Of a DNA stretch of 64,000 nt, positions 21,971-34,300 are shown one piece after another. A program made the position numbers and the translations under genes. Source of the stretch: Kappaphycus alvarezii (taxonomy: Eukaryota; Rhodophyta; Florideophyceae; Gigartinales; Solieriaceae); the NCBI GenBank assembly GCA_002205965.3, contig NADL03000021.1:434001-498000 (forward strand), read 5' to 3'. The notes under the pieces were generated by a model. It had not been told where the DNA came from. It made no database searches and worked only from the letters and a program-made list of their open reading frames with translations. Numbering within the stretch: position 1 is the stretch's first letter; the number at the start of each line of letters is the position of its first letter.

Positions 21971-24493
21971 AAGATTCCAACAAGTTGTGAGAATACACCA
22001 TTCTTCTTGATATGAAAGACCGCGGGACCTCCTTTAGATCGGAAATATCTTCCAAAAGTAAAACACCCAAACCCTTACCCTCAGAAGGTAACTGAGCTTG
22101 CAAACGTCAACACGATTGCGCAAGATGTGCAGGACGTTGGAACGTCCTGCAAATCCATTACAGAGTGCAAGAATGGCTAGAATGGCTCTAAAGAGAAGAA
22201 TGGTCTACGATGTAATTTTCTTGAAAGTCTCTCGAGCCGACTGATCCGTCATGTAAATTTATTTTGAATTCTTGTCTACCGATTCAATTCCTCGTTCTTG
22301 ATTCGCTCGATACCTGTACCGCATCGTGGCTATACGATAGTATCAGCATCTACAGGTTGCATCTTTGGCGTCATGTCTAGGGGCTAGAACGGGGAACACG
22401 CGGGGTTCATTCACTATAACAAATAGTGGTGGTAGATCTTTATGGATCCTACAATGTCGCACAGAGGCGTGTGGAGGGTAATCATAAATTCACTACGGAT
22501 GCGGGCGGCGGGTAGAAACCTGTCGCGCCTGCATTATTTGGAGACTAAATGCAAAACGGGTAACAAGTCGCGGAGCTCCTGTTGAGGGAGGAACCGCGAC
22601 GGGAAGCAGCGAAGGAAGCAAGGCGGCGGAAAAAACCCTTGCCGCCGTCGCCCAAGGCGCCATAAATATCAATCCCCACGGGGGAGAGGAGGATATCGTT
22701 CTGGTTGCAGTAAGTGCCCTAGTGACGATGTTTCTCGCGCTCTGCGAGTGTTGCGGCAGCGCCTGCAGTAACTGAACTTGGCGAAAAATAACGATAAGCA
22801 TTAAATGTCGATTGGGTTCTTTGATATTTAAAAGGTGCGGGTCGGCTATCTCCCGGTGTATGCTAAACGTGTTCACCGATAAGCTGGCTGATCCCCAGTC
22901 AACTTTTATGGTAGTGTGCTTGTGCGTGAAATTTATTAAAAACTACAGTAACAAAAGTGATGGCAGAAAGTATCTCAACCGCTGTCTGGTTCAGTGTCGC
23001 CACCGACCTGTTCGCTCACATGCCGTCTGACGGCAAGGGTTGGTCTTTAACATGAGGAACCCGTAATCCCTGTATGATTTTGTAAGGAGACCGCCTTCTT
23101 CTCAACCACTCCGTACGCACTATAAGTGTCCATCACCAATATTGACCTCGATTCTGATGTTTTCCCGGTCTATAGATCTAATTTAACCGCCGTCCATGTA
23201 CCTACAGTCATCCATGCTTATCCATTTGCGCAGTAGTCGAATAGTAACTGTTTCTTTGTACTTTCTCAAAGGAAAAGTATTGACTATGATATCGAAATGA
23301 CTGGAGCCAACTGCGATGCAACAGGATATGAACATTGTAGCGGTAATGTGGTCAAACTTATTGGTTTCGCTTCAGTTGTTGGATAAAAAATGTAAAATGA
23401 TAAAAGAAAAAAGGTCCGGAGACAATTTGAACTGCAGCTGGGAGGCTCCGGTGCTACACAGATTTGTTGTCTTTGTTAGTCTAATCTTTTTCGAGTCAGA
23501 ACTGCCAAGGGAACAACCTTGGTAGAAAATCTACCCAGCAAATCAAGGCCATAAATCTGCTCTGTCGGTACTGTAGACAAACAATTTCTCGAAAATATAA
23601 CTCTAAACTCGAAACCAGTGCAGACGAGGGTTTCCATTCGTTGTTCCATTCCTAGTTTTTACCGTAGAATGCCTTCATAGACTTTCCATCATATGTGTTT
23701 CTCTCAGCGTAAACTGTGGAACTGCTATTGTATGCATACAATATAAAAACACTCAAACGCACTTTTGTACCCGTGTGCAGGATTTTCTCAACAGGGGGAA
23801 TGCGGGGTTGTAATAAACATTGTTTAATCAAGACGCATTTGCATTTTCGTTCTACCCTACATTTGTATGGACGTTTTTGGAGTTGCATCTACTTTCATGG
23901 TTTTCTGCATGGTTTAAATTGCTCTACGGAGGTTACTCTACTGCTTTTAGGGCTTAACATAGACTGCAACTACTGTGAAAGCTAGGATAGTCATGCTGCA
24001 GCAGTAGTTGCAAGTCGATTTGCTATGATTTTCATTGGTATTTCGCGTTATTGTTGCTTTTATATTTCGTGGGCTCGGTTAAACTAAGTCTAGTGAGTTC
24101 AACTAAAATTATTCTGACGTTTCCCTTTACTCTAGCTCACTGCAGTAGAGATAGTACTATATGTCTAGAGTTCTATACAAGCTTTGCCGCAGTGCTCGGT
24201 CCTCTAGTAAAAGATATCAACCAAGCCACCACTGAACTCTCGCCTACTCTTTAACCTTCACACTCTCTAGCTCCCGGCCCTCTCTCTCCAAGCATCTGCT
24301 GCCCTCTGCTTTTACCGGTAAGCCTCCGCAGGCCATCCCTAGCCCAGTTCTATTTCATTCTGTTTCAAGGATGCTCTAGTATTTGAAAGATACACATGGT
24401 TGGTAGTTTCTTGCTTTTACCTACTAAATATTTTCATAGGGTTTATTGTAGATAGAACAGTTATATAAAACGATGCCTCTCGAGTTCAATTAG
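21971..24493. other. Intergenic with a GC-rich island at 22450-22780
   Basis: The island has open frames on both strands. On the plus strand, about 85 codons without an early ATG read like protein (TATGSSEGSKAAEKTLAAVA, EEDIVLVAVSALVTMFL). They include GCA|GTAAGT at 22708-22716, a possible 5' splice site. On the minus strand, 22493-22876 is open with an ATG and a hydrophobic-basic profile. No family was recognised on either strand. The rest, 22900-24493, is AT-rich with nothing recognisable. Confidence 0.3.
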
Positions 24494-24576
24494 AAAACAC
24501 TTTGAGCTTCGTCAGTAGAACACTCAATTTCAGTCACAAAAAACACTCTGAAATTCATCAGTGGAACACTTAACTA
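24494..24576. repeat. Short tandem repeat, about 45-bp period
   Basis: Two copies start AAAACACT(T/C)TGA and share (C/A)(G/T)TCAGT(A/G)GAACACT. The repeat sits about 95 bases outside the left LTR of the young copia element. No function is evident. Confidence 0.6.
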
Positions 24577-24670
24577 CCTCAGATTACTTCAAAATGATCA
24601 TATCTCTGTCTTTTTCAAAATATTTGTAAGGACAGTAATTCAATTAGTTTCAATTTTAGTGGAAAGGCTT

Positions 24671-25143
24671 TGAAAGAGGTAGCGATGGGAAGGAGTCTGA
24701 CAAAAAACCAGGTTCGTCTCCTTCTCTTACTCACCTGCTCGACATTGTCCTATGTACGTGCTGGATCGATGGAACCTACCTAAACCGACCCCTAAAGAAA
24801 CAGTTAACGACAACCACAAAATGGTAGGAGATCGCCGCTAAGCCACACACATACGAGCTAAACTGACTATCATCTGCTGAAAACCGCACGATACGAAAGT
24901 ATCTAATCCTTATTCAACACAGGCCTCAGAATGTCCAACTCTTGAACGTGCACAGTACAAGTCCTTCTTGGAATAGGAGAAACCCAAGCCACAAGCGCAA
25001 TGGACCAAATCAATTCACCCACAAAGTGATACAAGCAATATCAAAATACATAAAATGAGAGACACAAATACATCAGAGTGTGAGAAGAGATAAATCCTAC
25101 ATCGAAGTTCCGAATGATGTACCGAGATATCATTTAGATATCA
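24671..25143 (-). repeat. Copia 3' LTR (left copy)
   Basis: 473 bases, TGAAAGAGG ... GATATCA as written on the plus strand, so TG...CA on both strands. It matches 29512-29987 almost base for base. Confidence 0.93.
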
Positions 25144-28100
25144 ACGCCCCCTCTTGCATCATGAGGATATTTGTCCGGAAGCTCTACTCCAAGTCCGTCT
25201 CTATGTTTCTCGAAAGCCAAACGCAGAAAGGCTTGGTGAGGATATCGGCAGTCATATCTTCAGTGCGACAGTACACTGGCTCGATGTTCCCAAAATCGAC
25301 CTGCTCCTTAACGAAGTTCATTCGAATCGCCACATGCTTTGCATGTCTAACACCATCAGCACTCCACACTAGAGCTCCTTGGTTGTCTTCATGAAGTGCT
25401 GTAGGGATCCTTTGATGGCAATCCAGTTGGCGCAACAGATCACGAAGCCAAATTATGAGCTTCGTTCCCTCGCTCATTGCCACATACTCGGCCTCGGTGG
25501 TAGAAAGAGCTACTGAGCCTTGCTTTAATGTACGCCAGCATACCGAAGTCTTTCCAAACTTGAGAAGGACTCCAGTGGTGGAGCGGCGATCGCTTCTATC
25601 CCCTGCCCAATCTGCATCGCAAAAGGCCGAGAGAACTTCGTCACTATCTCCATACAGCCGCAGAGCGAAATCAGAGGTACCACGTAGATACCTTAGTACT
25701 CGCTTGAGTGCCGTCAAATGAGACTTGAAAGGGTTTGCCGCAAATCGGCAAAGAAGAGAAACTGCTGCGCTGATATCGGGCCTCGTCCGCGTCGCAATGA
25801 ATAGTAGGCATCCGAGTATTTCCTGATAAGTCGTTTGGTTGACAGCCTCACTTGGTTCTTCAAAGTCACTCATCGCACCTTGACAAATGGGGGTCGAAAC
25901 TGACTTACATGTTGACATCCCAAACCGTTCTAGTGTCTGCAGCACGTAGTGCTCCTGTGTCATCCATGCCCCCTTTGCATCCCAATGAAACGACACACCC
26001 AAAAAAGAACTCAGGCTGCCCAGATCCTTCACGTCGAAGTACTTGGTGAGCTCCTTCTTGACCTGAATCACCTCCTTCTTATCCAGACCCATTACGATAA
26101 TGTCGTCCACATAAAGTAAGATCCATATCCTACCACGACGGTACACACAAGTATCAGCAAGTAGTGCAGTAAACCCAATCTTATCCATTACGAATCCCAT
26201 TTCTCGTACCACAGGCGTCCAGCCTGTTTGAGGCCATACAAACCTCGATTAAGCTTCATGACCTTGTCACCGTCACAGAGCTTGAGACCCTTAGGTCCCG
26301 TCACGTAGATATCCTCATCAATTTCTCCATGGAGAAACGCGCTCCGCACGTCCATCTGCTGTACATAGTACCCCCTTTGGACGGCCAAAGCGAGACAAGT
26401 CCGAACAGTGTTGAAGTCCACAACTGGCGCGAAAGTCTGATGAACATTACCCTGCAGAAAACCTTTGGCTACAAGTCTTGCCTTGTGTCTGACTACTTGT
26501 CCTTTGTCGTTTCGTTTGCGCACGAACACAAAGCGAGTTGCGATTTTTGATACCATTAGGCTTGTCCACAATCGTCCAGGTCCCGTGCTTCCTCAAAGAG
26601 TCAAGCTCAGATTCAATTGCCTCCTTCCATGCAACGGAGTCTGGCCGGCTTAGCGCATCACTTACTGATGTAGGCTCGGCTCGGTGACTCACTTACTGTG
26701 AACGCTCGGGAAGAGTTCGTTGCTCCTGGTTCATAGTAGTCCGGGGCCTACGATCACGTCTGGGGAATCGAGACCCAGAACCGTTACCATCTTGAGTTAC
26801 CGCAACGTCATCTGCATCAGCTTCGTCTACTCCCGCGTCAGAATCCTGCGCTTGATCCAGCTCCCGGGCTGGAATGTAGGTCAACATCTCCGAATTAGCC
26901 TCTGGTGTTATACCAATACCATCATTGCCACTGACCCCTTCTGGGTTTATCCATTCTGATGAACCTTCAGTCCCACCAACTTGTAATACCGGCTGGATAG
27001 GTACTGCCGTTGGCACGGGTGTTGTTGACGGCGGCTGCCCGCCACTGGCAGGTGATTCGTTGATTTCTTCGTCAGAGAGTATGGGTCCATCATAAACGTT
27101 AAATTCACTGCCAGGAGATTCTCTGGCGGGGAACTTGTCTTCGAACACAGTGACATCCCTGGCCACGACGGCCGTCCTCCTCGATGGTATCCAGATTTTG
27201 TATTGGCTGTTATCAAAACAGCCGATCACAAGCCCCTCCTCGGACTTCGAGTCCAGCTTCTTCCGAAGTTCTTTAGGGATGTGGTGCCACCCTTGACACC
27301 CAAAAACACGCAAGTGTGACACATTAGGTTTCGTACCAGTCAACAACTCATACGAGCTCACTGCGTGATCCCTCGGACTACAGAAGTAGTTCCTGATATG
27401 TGCAGCATGAACAACTGCTTCTGCCCAAAAATACCGGGGGAGTCCGGCGTGCTCGAGCATCGCTCGAGCACTCTCAACGAGAGTCCTGTTTGAACGTTCA
27501 GCTATACCGTTCAAATTTGGAGAGTATGGCGGCGTTACACTATGCTCGATTCCGCATTCAGTAAGATAGTTATGCATTGCCATGTACTCTCCACCTCCGT
27601 CAGTATGTAACCGCTTGATGCTGCAATTAAACTGTCGTTCCAGCCATGCTTGATAGATCTTGAATTCCGCATAGACATCTGACTTCAACTTGATTGGCAC
27701 AACCACTATGTAGCCTGAGTACTCGTCCACGAAGGAAACAAAGTATCGAGAGCCAGCAAACGAGCGCACTGACATCGGACCGCAAACATCGGAGTGCACA
27801 ACTGCACAGGGCTCCTTCGATCTGTGGTTGTTACGGCGTAGGCGCTGCTTGGTCTGCTTACCTTTCATGCAACCCATGCATGAATTGGACTTTGTCTTCA
27901 TAGTACTGAAGTCTAATCCTGACACAATTCCATGACGCTGCATTTTCTTGATGGTTTCAACGTTAGCATGACCGAGCCTCTCATGCCAAAGCTTGAGTCC
28001 ACGACTGGAAAAATGCATTCCACTAAAATCGTCCTCTCCGGAACGATCTTCATCTCGATTGCGATTACCGGCTGCCGTACATCCAATCGCAGCTTGTGCT

Positions 28101-29394
28101 GTAGGTCCAAAAACCTACCGAAATCTCATAAACCCCTTGATTCAGTCGGCCCTGGAAGTGGAGCAAGCCATTAAATGTTCCACTGCATCCAGTGCGGACA
28201 ACACGCACATGGTAGCCACTAGCACAGAGCTTGGAGCATGAGAGAAGGTTACATCGTAACTCTGGGACGTGCAGCACTCCCGGCAAAACCAATGTACGAT
28301 AATACCAGTCACCCGGTGATCCAATGCGCGTCTGGAAGTATACCGTACCTTTCTGATTAGCAAAAACTCTGCTTCCGTCGCCCAGGATAACTGGGCGCGG
28401 ACGAATCTCCTCGAGATCATGCAGCCAGTCTTGGCACCATACCATGTGGTCTGAGGCTCCACTGTCAAACAAGCACACGTCCCTCAGGCGTTCTTTCTCA
28501 CCACTAGACGAGGCGTTGGCTGCTTTAGTCTCTTGCTTGATTTTGGCATGCCCGTTGAAGCGTGCCAATAGAAGACGTGCTTGGTTCGCACTATCTTCTT
28601 CAGAAATATGGCCATAGTCTTCTGCAAACGACACTTTGCGGTGGGACTTGTGTCTCTTCTTCTGACAGTTTACTGCAAGATGGCCAATCTTGCCGCAGTT
28701 GTAGCATCTGCGCCTCTCGGCCTTGTTAGAGGCCGAGCTCTTACCAACACGCTTAGCATCACTTCCAGCAGCAGCAAGGGCAAGTCCATTGTCACTACTC
28801 TACTGAACTTGGCTCCCGACTCCTTGCAACTGGTCCTCGTACTCCTGCAAGAGAGTAGCTGTGGCGGTTTCCCAATCCAGTTTGGTCTTAGATGTTTGCA
28901 ATGAGGCAATGATGGTTCCGAATGGCGACTGCTTCTTGTTACCAAAAGAAGCAAGCAATGTCGCCACCTGCATCTCCTCGTCTACCTTGCTGTTCATCGC
29001 GCAAGGCGATTGAACACTTCCTCAAAGTAGTCGATATAATCCTGTACAGGCTGCCTTTGTAGCGCATACCAGACAACTTTGCTTGAAGTTGAACCTTTGT
29101 CGCTGTATTGGATACAGCATATCTATCCTTCAAGCGCATCCACATCTTGTACGGATTGTTCTTTGCACTCAAGCAAAGCCTCAGAGGACGATCACCCAGG
29201 CCCTGTATCAACAAAGCACGCGCCGTCGCCACCTTTTTCTTCATACCAGCACTCATCTCATCCGAGACCACGTCTGATTCAATCACCTCAAGGACTTCCT
29301 TCGCTTCTAAAGCCGCTTCTGTCCTTGCCGCCCAAAGATGGTAGTCCTCTCCTGACTTCCCCAAAAACTTATACACCTTCTTACTGTCCTCCAT
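25144..29394 (-). CDS. gag-pol: Copia gag-pol polyprotein, frame-disrupted
   Basis: The ATG is at 29394 (MEDSKKVYKFLG). Gag has the UBN2-like core (YKMWMRLKDRY, LSGMRYKG). The zinc knuckle CYNCGKIGHLAVNC is at about 28669-28711. Protease DSGASDHM is at about 28440. Pre-integrase LWHERLGHAN is at about 27980. Integrase has CMGCMKGKQ, VHSDVCGPM, HTDGGGEYM and the Glu in NGIAERSNRTL. RT has VRHKARLVAKG, QMDVRSAFLHGEID, GLYGLKQAGRLWYE and YVDDIIVMG. RNase H has FCDADWAGD, STTEAEYVAM, EDNQGALVW and the terminal ADILTKP. All catalytic residues are present. The frame shifts about seven times, six as single-base losses and one as an extra A. In-frame UAG (near 28800) and UAA (near 26692) codons occur. 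Confidence 0.93.
25145..25155 (-). promoter_or_regulatory. Copia polypurine tract
   Basis: The minus strand reads AAGAGGGGGCG directly before the 3' LTR, the expected position for the primer of plus-strand DNA synthesis. Confidence 0.75.
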
Positions 29395-29494
29395 TACAGA
29401 TCACCGCACAATAGACAAAAAAAGAAGAAAAAAAAAAGGGAGAACACAAAAAAATCCTAATGCGAGAAGAATACACCAATATCTTAGCAAAGGG

Positions 29495-29509
29495 CTGGGC
29501 CCATAACCC
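29495..29509 (-). promoter_or_regulatory. Copia primer-binding site (initiator tRNA-Met anticodon half)
   Basis: The minus strand reads GGGTTATGGGCCCAG next to the 5' LTR end. It is complementary to an initiator tRNA-Met anticodon stem-loop (CTGGGCCCATAACCC, anticodon CAT). Some copia lineages prime from a cleaved tRNA half this way instead of from the tRNA 3' end. Confidence 0.85.
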
Positions 29510-29511
29510 GT

Positions 29512-29987
29512 TGAAAGAGGTAGCGATGGGAAGGAGTCTGACAAAAAAAACCCAGGTTCGTCCCTTCTCTTTACTCACCTGCTCGACATTGTCCTTATGT
29601 ACATGCTGGATCGATGAAACCTACCTAAACCGACCCTAAAGAAACAGTTAACGACAACCACAAAATGGTAGGAGATCGCCGCTAAGCCACACACATACGA
29701 GCTAAACTGACTATCATCTGCTGAAAACCGCACGATACGAAAGTATCTAATCCTTATTCAACACAGGCCTCAGAATGTCCAACTCTTGAACGTGCACAGT
29801 ACAAGTCCTTCTTGGAATAGGAGAAACCCAAGCCACAAGCGCAATGGACCAAATCAATTCACCCACAAAGTGATACAAGCAATATCAAAATACATAAAAT
29901 GAGAGACACAAATACATCAGAGTGTGAGAAGAGATAAATCCTACATCGAAGTTCCGAATGATGTACCGAGATATCATTTAGATATCA
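29512..29987 (-). repeat. Copia 5' LTR (right copy)
   Basis: 476 bases. It differs from the left copy by homopolymer lengths (A6/A8, CC/CCC, TT/TTT, CCCC/CCC) and by about two G/A changes in the first 100 bases. It should carry the element promoter. No TATA box is assigned. Confidence 0.93.
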
Positions 29988-30857
29988 ACGAAGGAGGCAG
30001 GCAGACGGGTGCCCCACGGATTCAGAAAACTCCCAACTTTTCACACAGTATTATAGCTAAACTATACTGCAAGGAGTAAGATGTATTCATTTACCTACTT
30101 GTGAAATGTATCAAATCCTTCTGCTGCAAGTTACAGGAGGAAAAAACCCCAAAAAATCACAATGACACCACTATACTGTCTTCCAAGGAGTAAATTTGAG
30201 TTTGCACGCGAATGGTGCCAGTGAGCATGGAAGCTATCCGAACTATTCACAAAAATGGGCTTTTCGTAGCTGAAGAAAGTTTTCTGCCACATCTTTAGAG
30301 TCCACAGAGCAACATATCTTGCCCACTACAATTACGTTTTCGTGTGCCGTTGAATCAAATAGAAAACATATCCACAAGAAGGATTGATCTTTGTCTGGAC
30401 ACGAGAAACAAGTAGCGTGAACAAGGAATTTTAGAAAGCCTTCTTGGCGTCTAAGAAAAGAGTTCGCTTATCTTTCCCCTCATTTTGAAGGCTCGCCTAT
30501 GCCAAACTTTCTCGGCTCCTATAATGGGTCTTTGAGGAAGTTATAGACCTCAGATCGGCGCCGTTCTATATTAATTACAATTTGAGCGTCATATTTCTCT
30601 TTAATAATAAAAAAGGAGAGAATTTGATGTTCTCATTGTTCTTGAAAGCTTAACAGCAAGCAATTTGGAGTCTGAAAGTCGGTTTGGACTATTTCGTGGG
30701 GGTATCTACTGGCTTACGAATTGCACGGGAAATATCACTAATATGATCTTTCAGCTTGCCGTCAACGTCACTACGCGCAATACCAGTCGCACTAGTCATT
30801 CATTTTCCGCGACGAGCTCCAAGAGCAAACAAATCGACCCTACACTTTAAAGCCAAA
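29988..30857. other. AT-rich flank, no recognised gene
   Basis: There is no motif or convincing frame on either strand. Confidence 0.45.
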
Positions 30858-31330
30858 CTAACCGGCGCCAACGATGATTATAAGCTTTTTACCACCACTA
30901 TTTCCATCCGTACTCACCCTATCCGCTATGCTTTCTTCATCATCCGACGGAGATAGCGTTCAATATTCCTGTAGTATCCCTCGCAATGTTTTCGCTTGGT
31001 GAATGCGCGGCGAACAAGAAAGGTCTCCTTTAGGTTTTTTGAAATTCACCAGCTTATCAAATTTCATCCTTAGCGACTCGAAATCACTTGGAGGCGCTTT
31101 TTTTCTTCCATGTATTCATTGAACCGCGCCACAACTGCCTACCAATCATTACTTCCAATAGTCTCCATCTCTTCCTCAATTTCAAACAGTTTTTCAAAGT
31201 CCGCATCACTGTAGTTCGGTGATCCACTCGAATTTACTCCTTTTTTCCTCGATGGTGTTAAAAGTGCCGCTTTGCGAGGCAGAGCGCTTTTCGGTACGAT
31301 CATAGATACCGGGGCATGATACTGAGACAA
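30858..31330 (-). pseudogene. DUF6818-like / SANT-type domain protein fragment
   Basis: From the ATG at 31330 the frame reads a basic N-terminus, then NYSDADFEKLFEIEEEME, IGSNDW, AVVARFNEYMEE, and after a slip SLRMKFDKLVNF, KKPKGDLSC and IHQAKTLR. This order (Y..D...L...EE..PIG..EW..V...N...., R...L+.KF..L..KKPTGDP, AK) is the pattern of the DUF6818 family, a Myb/SANT-like helical domain often seen near transposons in algae and oomycetes. Breaks are a TAG directly after the GSNDW motif, one frameshift near 31100 and a TGA near 30970. It is probably inactive. DNA binding is inferred from the family, not seen. Confidence 0.5.
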
Positions 31331-34300
31331 AGAGCGAAAATACTAAATGGTTTCAATATTCCCAGTTGCCTCTGTTGTTGAAGTGGCTATGGGGGCGTTT
31401 TTGGATAAGGAGAAAGGACGTCAGAAAGGTCGAAAATGACGTATAGGGACACACAGTGAACTTGAGTTCGGACTTTGGTGGAACGGAAAAGTTTCGAAGC
31501 TCAAGTGTCGTAAAGTAGTACCGAATAAAGTCAACGTGTGCAGTACTCATATAAATAAGTTTTTCAATCTGTCCTCCTATTTTTTGAGTTACTACGTCTT
31601 CAGGATAAATTTGCATTTGTAAATTCGTCAAATTTCTGAATGCACTCCATTGAGTTGCTCTCAATTGAGTTTTTAACAATTTTTGCAGTCCAGTTGCATG
31701 ATCTGCAAAAACTTCCTCTTTACACTGAATTCTTATCCAGTACTCTTCTTTAAAATTAAACTTTTATTCTTGATGAAGCCGTAATTTATGGGATTTTTAT
31801 TACAAAAGGGAGTCTGAGCTAGCCAAGGAATGCGGAAAGAGACGTTCAAAACGGTCCTAGTTTTAGAATAGCAGTAATAAAATACGAATATTATGCGAGC
31901 ACATAAGAAATATCCAATAAAAATCAATTGCAGTGGTGAAGAAACCAATTGGAAACTTTAAATTAGTTGCTCAAAGTATGTATTTCATATGATAAACATC
32001 AAAAGATAGGACTAGCATAGATTATATAGGCGAGTAAGACAAAAGGGCACATAGTGAGACAAGAAATGAGTATATTTCGAATGCAGTTACTTTTAGTTCG
32101 TCAATCCCTGAAACTCAGAACATTACATGATAAACAGGGATACACCCACTATACGGTCACTGCAGTGGAGTGGACCAAGTTGGAACTAGAAAATTTTCTC
32201 TTCCTTTTGCGGAGGAAAATTATTGTGTAGTGTTCGACACCGCTTTCTACTTAATCCCGTTGCAGGGTATTATCTCAAGAGTATAAGAAGTTAGGAGATA
32301 GATGTTTGTAAGAACAAAGGAAAACAAGGGGAACTGGGTAAATACGCCTTTCGCGTAAAAGATTGCAAGTGCATAAGAGCCACTGATACTCTTATTCGGC
32401 ACAACGGACAGAACAGGATAATCTTCCTCCTTTGAGGGACAAAAAGGACAAAAATCATCCCTTTGTGGACAAACACACCAAAAAGGTATATCAGTGATAT
32501 AAAACAGGCCGTTATGCCAATCTAGTGATCTGGGCCAAAGACGGTAGAAGCAGCTATAGCTGCAGTCGCGATGCCTTCGTTACAAGGGGAGCTCAAGTCG
32601 CAGTAGCAACGAATAGAACCAAAGACGAACATATTTCAAAAAGAAGATACCTTCGATACCCGTTTAATAGAAGTGGCGCTCAGAATAAACAATAAACTGT
32701 CGGTTGAAAGTGTTACCCTGTTAGCTAGGTAGCCGTAGAACTATCAGGGTCAGGTAGTGGTTTAGTTTTGTGAACAATATGGGCAACTATTCTACAGTGC
32801 ACTGTAAATTGTTAGAAAAATGGGGCACGTGCCACCTAACATTTAGGGCTCTAGCCGAGTACGGGTATTTACTATGAAAGCGACTTATTTTGAGATTGGT
32901 GAAATTTTTCATATTTTCGCTCTCCGATTTTGCATACGACAGAAATTTCGTAAAAGTTGAAAATTTTTACTCCTGTGACGGCTGCATCGGAAAAGCATGC
33001 ATTTCCAAAATTTTAGCAAAAATAGAAGCGCTACAGACGTGACTTTGCAGCAGTTCCATCTTCGAGCTGCAGTATAAGGAAAGGAAGCGTTCCTATTGTT
33101 CCAAACACATGATTTATATATAATGTAAAAGTGCCCATACTTACCAACGGAACTTCTGAGGGTTTCAGCGAACGAATTCCTGGTGCAGTTGATGATTTAG
33201 AAATTATGAAGCGAATGAGTAATTGAAATGAAGTCTATCTAAAAAAGATGACTAATGAAAAAGTGCTGGAAGCCGCTAGAGTTATAGCGGACAAATATCC
33301 CAAAATATAGAGAATATTAAATGATAATGGGTATCAATGTTGCGCAGAGCTTTCAAGTGAGACTTATCCACTCGAAAAGAAACCATATTGGCTATTGGTA
33401 GCTACAAAATATTGCTACAATCGCAAAATTTCTAGAGATCAAGTAATAGCCGAACTGTTTCTAGTCGTCTGGGTGGACTCTGGACTCTGTTTTTACACAA
33501 CTGAAAGTAGTCTGGAAGGTAACAAGATGAAATTTTAAAGTTTATTGTTGCATTAGTCAGTCTTACTATTAAGTGGTATCCGTTTCGTGAGTATGGCAGT
33601 TAAAACTTTAACTTTTGACGGATTCGGTTGTCAGGAATTTCAAATTAAAAGATCTAGAGTCGCAAAGGCTTCCGATAGTGCTCTAGGAGATATGTAGAGC
33701 ACTTTTAAAATGTAAATTTCATGCGACTCAGCATGCGCCTTGAAATAATGTATTATACAGTATCTTGATATTTGGTGATTGATTTATTTGAGGGTTTATA
33801 TATTCCGTTGTAGCCCAGATCAAGCACTCTATTGCTTTAATTACTGAATGCTCTTCTACGAAAAGTATTTTTAGGTTTTTTACCTACCCAATCTCTGTAT
33901 ATCTCAGTAGTATTACACAGGCGTTATAGCTTTACATAAATTGCCAATAAATCGACTCAAGCAATCAATAGCCGCATATAGTGGGCCACCGGGCACATTT
34001 CTATAATTAGAATTTTCCTGAGAGTCGCTTGACACATCGTTTGATCCCATTGGTACACTCGGAATTGCTATGGCGAGTTGGATACTGGCATATTTTATCA
34101 CTGCTTTATCAATCAAAAGCTGTCTTGCTATGTCATTCAACGTGGACCTTTTTTTTTTGTAAGCATGTGTCACTTTTGCCGAATGAAATTTCGAAAGCGC
34201 CACTTATGATACAGTTTCGATGTTTTATGGAAAAATTTGCAATTGATATTGTTGAATTACGTTTTCCTTTCACGATTAGTTATCTGTATTTCTATATAAA

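Larger units (their letters stand above)
24671..29987 (-). mobile_element. Young Ty1/copia LTR retrotransposon, complete
   Basis: The element is 5.3 kb, transcribed on the minus strand, with two near-identical LTRs. A primer-binding site lies inside the 5' LTR (29495-29509), a purine tract inside the 3' LTR (25145-25155), and one gag-pol region of copia order (gag, protease, integrase, RT, RNase H) lies between. LTR differences are a handful of homopolymer length changes and about two substitutions, so insertion is recent or the copies have been homogenised. No 5-base target duplication is visible (flanks GGCTT and ACGAA), which suggests rearrangement or an unusual integration. Confidence 0.95.
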
